From Rhodococcoides kyotonense (GTDB lineage: Bacteria; Actinomycetota; Actinomycetes; Mycobacteriales; Mycobacteriaceae): a DNA stretch of 64,000 bases. A model generated the notes under the pieces. That model was not told the origin of the DNA. It did not search any database and was given only the letters and a program-made list of their open reading frames with translations. The stretch is from assembly GCF_900188125.1 (NCBI RefSeq), contig NZ_FZOW01000011.1, positions 124,001 through 188,000 of the forward strand, read 5' to 3'. Position 1 is the first letter of the stretch, and each line of letters opens with the position of its first letter. The position numbers were made by a program, and so were the translations under genes. Below, piece after piece: positions 60,152-64,000 of the stretch.

Positions 60152-61957
60152 GTGCGTGAATTCACAGTGCCCGCCCACTTCGTCGTCGAGGACGGGGCGT
60201 CGACGGTCGCCACCGTGTTCGACCGCCGGGCGAGTGCGCCGTCGTCCGTTGCGTTTCGTCGCCTCGTCGACGGAACGTGGACCGACGTCACCGCGGAGGA
60301 ATTCGCCGCTCAGGTCACCGATGTCGCGAAAGGCCTGATCGCTGCGGGTGTCGGCCAGGGCGATCGCGTCGCACTGATGTCGTCGACGCGGTACGAGTGG
60401 ACGGTCGTCGACTACGCCATCTGGTCTGCAGGCGGTGTCACCGTCCCGATCTACGAGACGTCCTCCGCCGGCCAGGTCGAATGGATTCTGTCCGACGCCG
60501 AACCGGTTCTCGTCATCCTGGAGACGGCCAAGCACGCCGAGGAGACGGCCGACGTCGTCGCCGCGGCAGCGTCGGTCACTCGGACGTTCCGGATCGACGG
60601 CGACACCGCGGACTCGAGCGCGATCACCGAGTTGACTCGGCTCGGCACCCAGATCAACGAAGACGTCGTGAACACCCGAGTCGCGACGCTGAAGTCGTCC
60701 GATCCCGCCACACTGATCTACACGTCGGGAACCACGGGCCGTCCCAAGGGTGTTCAGCTGACGCACGCCAATCTCGTCTCCGAATCCCGCGGCATCCGTG
60801 AGACGAGCCTGAAGTCACTGTTGAACTCGGACAGCCGCACGCTGATGTTCCTTCCGATGGCGCACGTTCTCGCCCGCGCCGTCACCATCGCCGCGTTCGA
60901 TGCAGGTACCACGATCGGGCACACCAGCGACATCCCCAACCTCGTCGCGACATTCGGGGAGTTCCAGCCCGACTTCATTCTGTCGGTTCCGCGTGTGTTC
61001 GAGAAGGTGTTCAACACCGCGAAGCAGAAGGCGCACGCCGACGGCAAGGGCAAGATCTTCGACGCCGCAGCCGAGACCGCGGTTGCGTGGAGCGAAGCGC
61101 ACGACACCGGCGCCGGGATCGTCCTTCGGCTCAAGCACGCTGTCTTCGACAAGCTCGTGTACTCGAAACTTCGTGCGGCACTGGGCGGTCGATGCCGTCT
61201 CGCAATCTCCGGCGGCGCTCCCCTCGGCGCCAGGCTCGGTCACTTCTACCGCGGAATCGGCGTGCCGATCTACGAGGGCTACGGACTCACCGAGACCAGT
61301 GCGGCGTTCGCCGTCAACACGATCGGACATCAGCACGTCGGCACCGTCGGACAACCGTTGCCCGGCAACGACGTTCGCATCGCGTCGGACGGCGAGATCC
61401 AGCTGCGTGGGCCCGTCGTGTTCTCCGGCTACTGGCGAAACGAGGCGGCGTCGGAGGAAGCGTTCGACGACGGTTGGTTCCGCACAGGCGATCTCGGGTC
61501 TCTCGACGACGACGGATTCATCACGATCACCGGCCGGAAGAAGGAACTGATCGTCACTGCAGGCGGCAAGAACGTCTCGCCCGCGGGGCTGGAGGATCGA
61601 CTGCGCGCGCATCCGTTGATCAGCCAAGCCATCGTCGTCGGCGATCAGAAGCCGTTCATCGCGGCGCTCGTCACCCTCGACGACGACGCACTGTCGGGCT
61701 GGAAGTCCGCACACGGCAAGCCATCCGGTGCGAGCGCGGCGGATTTGGCCGACGACGCCGACCTGCGCTCGGAAATCGATGCCGCCGTGGCGGACGCGAA
61801 CACGTCGGTGTCGCACGCCGAGGCGATCAAGAAGTATCGAATTCTGCCGTCGGACTTCACCGAGGAGTCCGGTGAGATGACACCCACGATGAAGCTGAAG
61901 CGCAACGTCATCACGAAGTCCTACGCCGACGACATCGAGGCTCTGTACGTGCGGTGA
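60152..61957 (+). CDS. fadD15: Long-chain fatty-acid--CoA ligase (FadD15-like)
   Basis: AMP-forming acyl-CoA synthetase, 601 residues. AMP-binding motif LIYTSGTTGRPKGVQLTHAN, MFLPMAHVLARAVTIAAF, YEGYGLTETSAAFAVNTIG, DDGWFRTGDLGSLDDDGFIT and GGKNVSPAGLEDRLRAHPLI are all present, ending with PTMKLKRN (catalytic Lys). The GTG at 60152 has GGAGG 6 bases upstream. Rv2187 position. It activates fatty acids for lipid assembly; chain length is not readable. Confidence 0.94.
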   Translation: MREFTVPAHFVVEDGASTVATVFDRRASAPSSVAFRRLVDGTWTDVTAEEFAAQVTDVAKGLIAAGVGQGDRVALMSSTRYEWTVVDYAIWSAGGVTVPIYETSSAGQVEWILSDAEPVLVILETAKHAEETADVVAAAASVTRTFRIDGDTADSSAITELTRLGTQINEDVVNTRVATLKSSDPATLIYTSGTTGRPKGVQLTHANLVSESRGIRETSLKSLLNSDSRTLMFLPMAHVLARAVTIAAFDAGTTIGHTSDIPNLVATFGEFQPDFILSVPRVFEKVFNTAKQKAHADGKGKIFDAAAETAVAWSEAHDTGAGIVLRLKHAVFDKLVYSKLRAALGGRCRLAISGGAPLGARLGHFYRGIGVPIYEGYGLTETSAAFAVNTIGHQHVGTVGQPLPGNDVRIASDGEIQLRGPVVFSGYWRNEAASEEAFDDGWFRTGDLGSLDDDGFITITGRKKELIVTAGGKNVSPAGLEDRLRAHPLISQAIVVGDQKPFIAALVTLDDDALSGWKSAHGKPSGASAADLADDADLRSEIDAAVADANTSVSHAEAIKKYRILPSDFTEESGEMTPTMKLKRNVITKSYADDIEALYVR

Positions 61958-61968
61958 CACGGGGTGCG

Positions 61969-63096
61969 TCAGCGCATCAACGACTGCAACCGCTGCGCGA
62001 GACTGTCCCAGCGCCACTCCTTCTCGACCCAGGCCCGACCTGCGTTCCCCATGGACGCAGCGAGGGTGGGGTCGGACAGGAGGCGCACCAACTTCTCGGT
62101 GATCTGTGTCGTCGAGCGGCCGTCGACCACATAGCCGGTCTTGTTCTCCAGCACGGTTTCCGGTGCGCCGCCGGACATGCCTGCGACGACGGGAACACCT
62201 GTCGCCGACGCTTCGAGATAGACGATGCCCAACCCCTCGACGTCGAGCCCTGCTCCGCGTGTGCGGCTCGGCATCGCGAAGACGTCCGCGATGGTGTGGT
62301 GAGCGGCCAGTTCCGCGGAAGGCACTGTGCCCGTGAAGATCACGTGATCCTCGACGCCCGCCTTCTTCGCCAGATCACGCAATGCGCCCTCGTACGGTCC
62401 GCCGCCGACGACGACGAGTACCGCACCGTCGACCCGCTCGCGCACAGCACCGATGGACCGGATCAAGTAGTCCTGTCCCTTACGCGGCACCAGGCGTGAC
62501 AGACACAGCACGGTCGGCCGCTCCCCCAATCCGTAGCGCGCTCGAAGCTCCTCTCGCGCTCCGGCGTCCGGCTTGAACCGTTCGGTATCGACGCCGGGCG
62601 GAAGATGCTCGAGGGCGGCGCGCGCACCGAACGCAGAGGCGAACCTGCCTCGCGTGTACTTGCTGACGTAGGTCACGGTGTCGACCGAATTGCCGATCGA
62701 GCGCAGCGTTCCTCGCCCACCGGGCACCATCGACCATCCCACCTCGTGACCGTGCGTGCTGGCGACGACGGTCTCGGCGCCCGCGCGTCGGACGACGGGT
62801 GCCATGACGGCGAGCGGTGCTGCGGCACCGAACCAGACGCTGTCGCACTCGTGCGACTTCACCAGGGCCGCCGCTCGACGCGCGACGAGTGGTGTCGGCA
62901 GCATCAGCGTCGTCGGATGCCGAACTACCTCGAAGGGTTGGCGCGCATCGAATTTCACGTGACTGTCGCCACGCCATCGGGGTGCGTAGACCACCAGTTC
63001 TTCGGCGGGCAATCGAGTGGCGAAGCTGTGCAGATACGACTGGATCCCGCCCGGTCTGGGCGGAAAATCGTTCGTCACCAACAAGGTCCGACGCAT
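61969..63096 (-). CDS. pimB: PimB-type GDP-mannose-dependent mannosyltransferase
   Basis: GT4 enzyme adding the second mannose to phosphatidylinositol monomannoside, as mycobacterial PimB' does; 375 residues. LLVTNDFPPRPGGIQSYLHS at the start, VVASTHGHEVGWSMVPGGRG, LSRLVPRKGQDYLIRSIGAV (nucleotide-binding) and MPSRTRGAGLDVEGLGIVYL with EASATGVPVVAGMSGGAPE (catalytic Glu region). ATG at 63096 with TACGCT 6 bases earlier. Convergent with fadD15, 11 bases apart. Confidence 0.92.
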   Translation of the reverse strand: MRRTLLVTNDFPPRPGGIQSYLHSFATRLPAEELVVYAPRWRGDSHVKFDARQPFEVVRHPTTLMLPTPLVARRAAALVKSHECDSVWFGAAAPLAVMAPVVRRAGAETVVASTHGHEVGWSMVPGGRGTLRSIGNSVDTVTYVSKYTRGRFASAFGARAALEHLPPGVDTERFKPDAGAREELRARYGLGERPTVLCLSRLVPRKGQDYLIRSIGAVRERVDGAVLVVVGGGPYEGALRDLAKKAGVEDHVIFTGTVPSAELAAHHTIADVFAMPSRTRGAGLDVEGLGIVYLEASATGVPVVAGMSGGAPETVLENKTGYVVDGRSTTQITEKLVRLLSDPTLAASMGNAGRAWVEKEWRWDSLAQRLQSLMR

Positions 63097-63102
63097 TGCT
63101 CG

Positions 63103-63108
63103 AGCGTA
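63103..63108 (-). promoter_or_regulatory. -10 box of a possible leaderless pimB promoter
   Basis: TACGCT on the minus strand, 6 bases before ATG, in the 14-base gap after the metallopeptidase gene. Confidence 0.4.
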
Positions 63109-63110
63109 GG

Positions 63111-64000
63111 TCAACGAGACTGCGTCGCCACCCACGCCCCCCACTGCCGGACGAAGTCGTCGCCGCCCGTACCCAGAACGTCGGTGAGGACACGATCGAC
63201 GTCGGATTCGGTCTTGGGCCCGTTCGCCATGTGCTCGTACAACGATCGCAGTGCGTCCTCGCCGAATCGCTCGGCCACGAACACCGACACCGACCACGCC
63301 GATTCGTACGCAAGAGTCGACCGTGTGCCTCCCGCGGTGAAGTCCTCGTCGGCGGGGAGGACGGTCGGTGGTCCGCCCGCTGCGACGACCCGACTCAGCG
63401 TCGGAGCGAGACGATCGAACGGCGCTGCACTGTCGCGGTATCCCGAATAGTCGGCGAACCCTTCGAGCATCCACATCGGCGAACCGTCGACCGTCGTCGA
63501 TCTGGCCGCGACGTGTGTCAGCTCGTGGCGCAACACCGACCGCGTCGTGAACTCGGTGAGCCGCTCGGACGCCGCTGGACCGAACACGATCCGTTGGCCG
63601 CTGACCGGTCTGTCCGCCGACACCGTGTCCGAGACCGACACCGCGGCAACGTCACGACCCGCGGCAGACGTGCCGACGGCCGCAGCGAACTCCTCGGACG
63701 ACGCCGTCACGAAGACGACCGCGGTTCGACGCCACCCGTCACCCCAGAAACGCGTCACGGCATCGACCGCGGCAGGTAGTTCGTCGGCGAGCGCCCCGGC
63801 CAGCGCGGACTGTTCCGGATGCGCGACGACGACCGACGTTCCACCGGCCGACGAGACCGGCGTGGTCGTCACCGGCCCGAAATCCCACGGCCCGCGCCAC
63901 GTGTGGCGGTCGATACCCGGAATGTCGGCGTCGGACACGATGCGCCATTCGCCGCCGCGCTCGGCCACGAGAAGCGACACCGGCCGACGCGTCGGGACCT
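63111..64000 (-). CDS. Secreted or membrane zinc metallopeptidase-like protein, 5' end missing
   Basis: At least 296 residues; the frame stays open to the window edge, so the N-terminus (probably a signal or anchor) is missing. The zinc motif is SVLRHELTHVAARST (HExxH), with WMLEGFADYSGY supplying the third ligand Glu as in gluzincins. RPVSGQRIVFGPAASERLTE precedes it. A GTG at 63978-63980 lies within the frame but need not be the start. It is followed by pimB after 14 bases. Substrate unknown; all active-site residues are present. Confidence 0.75.
   Translation of the reverse strand, partial: VPTRRPVSLLVAERGGEWRIVSDADIPGIDRHTWRGPWDFGPVTTTPVSSAGGTSVVVAHPEQSALAGALADELPAAVDAVTRFWGDGWRRTAVVFVTASSEEFAAAVGTSAAGRDVAAVSVSDTVSADRPVSGQRIVFGPAASERLTEFTTRSVLRHELTHVAARSTTVDGSPMWMLEGFADYSGYRDSAAPFDRLAPTLSRVVAAGGPPTVLPADEDFTAGGTRSTLAYESAWSVSVFVAERFGEDALRSLYEHMANGPKTESDVDRVLTDVLGTGGDDFVRQWGAWVATQSR

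Overview
The window is high-GC DNA from a mycolic-acid actinomycete, most likely Rhodococcus sensu lato. The evidence is a complete division and cell-wall (dcw) cluster, a Wag31/SepF/YggT trio, a T-box ahead of ileS, phosphatidylinositol-mannoside and lipomannan mannosyltransferases, and a carotene ketolase closely resembling Rhodococcus CrtO. GTG, TTG and apparently CTG starts are common, many neighbours overlap by 4 bases (ATGA, GTGA, TTGA, CTGA), and several operon leaders look leaderless.

Layout. 1-1500: 5' part of a pyruvate oxidase gene coupled to a deazaflavin-type nitroreductase, then a small membrane protein gene behind a perfect palindrome. 1517-11883: dnaE, a conserved membrane-anchored protein, rluD and lspA (minus strand), two lipoproteins (plus), an MTB12-like lipoprotein, dinB and def (minus). 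11880-15280: ileS and its T-box leader. 15342-20492: small membrane protein, wag31, yggT, sepF, yggS, yfiH, ftsZ. 20741-36098: ftsQ, murC, murG, ftsW, murD, mraY, murF, murE, pbpB, ftsL, rsmH, mraZ, all on the minus strand. 36099-36626 is a non-coding control region with many MraZ-type repeats and a terminator. 36627-37748: DUF3040 and SAV_6107 proteins. 37953-49511: a GNAT protein, then carotenoid genes (crtO, cruF, a glycosyltransferase, crtI, crtB) interleaved with lppM, metF, idsA2 and mptA. 49483-64000: a Rv2175c-like DNA-binding protein, pknL, aroG, an RNase AS homologue, a GT87 mannosyltransferase, plsC, a ROK glucokinase, a CxxCxxC protein, an ArsA/MinD-like ATPase, two SRPBCC proteins, fadD15, pimB and the 3' part of a zinc-metallopeptidase gene.

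How the genes fit together. The dcw genes make lipid II (MurC-G, MraY) and assemble the septum (FtsZ, SepF, FtsQ, FtsL, FtsW, PbpB), with Wag31 directing polar growth. IdsA2 would supply prenyl diphosphate to CrtB and CrtI; CrtO, CruF and the glycosyltransferase would then ketolate, hydrate and glycosylate the carotenoid. No lycopene cyclase was seen here. MptA, the GT87 protein, PimB, PlsC and FadD15 serve lipoglycan and lipid synthesis. From memory, gene order follows M. tuberculosis Rv1536-Rv1547 and then Rv2145c-Rv2188c, with carotenoid genes added.

Most notable: two conserved genes (yfiH and the ArsA-like ATPase) whose only sensible start is CTG; a codon-usage frame switch in the 3' end of ftsW; MraZ-type boxes in both orientations; eight promoters with a TAnnnT box 6-7 bases before the start codon; and the carotenoid/envelope interleaving. 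All family assignments come from reading motifs; no database search was run.
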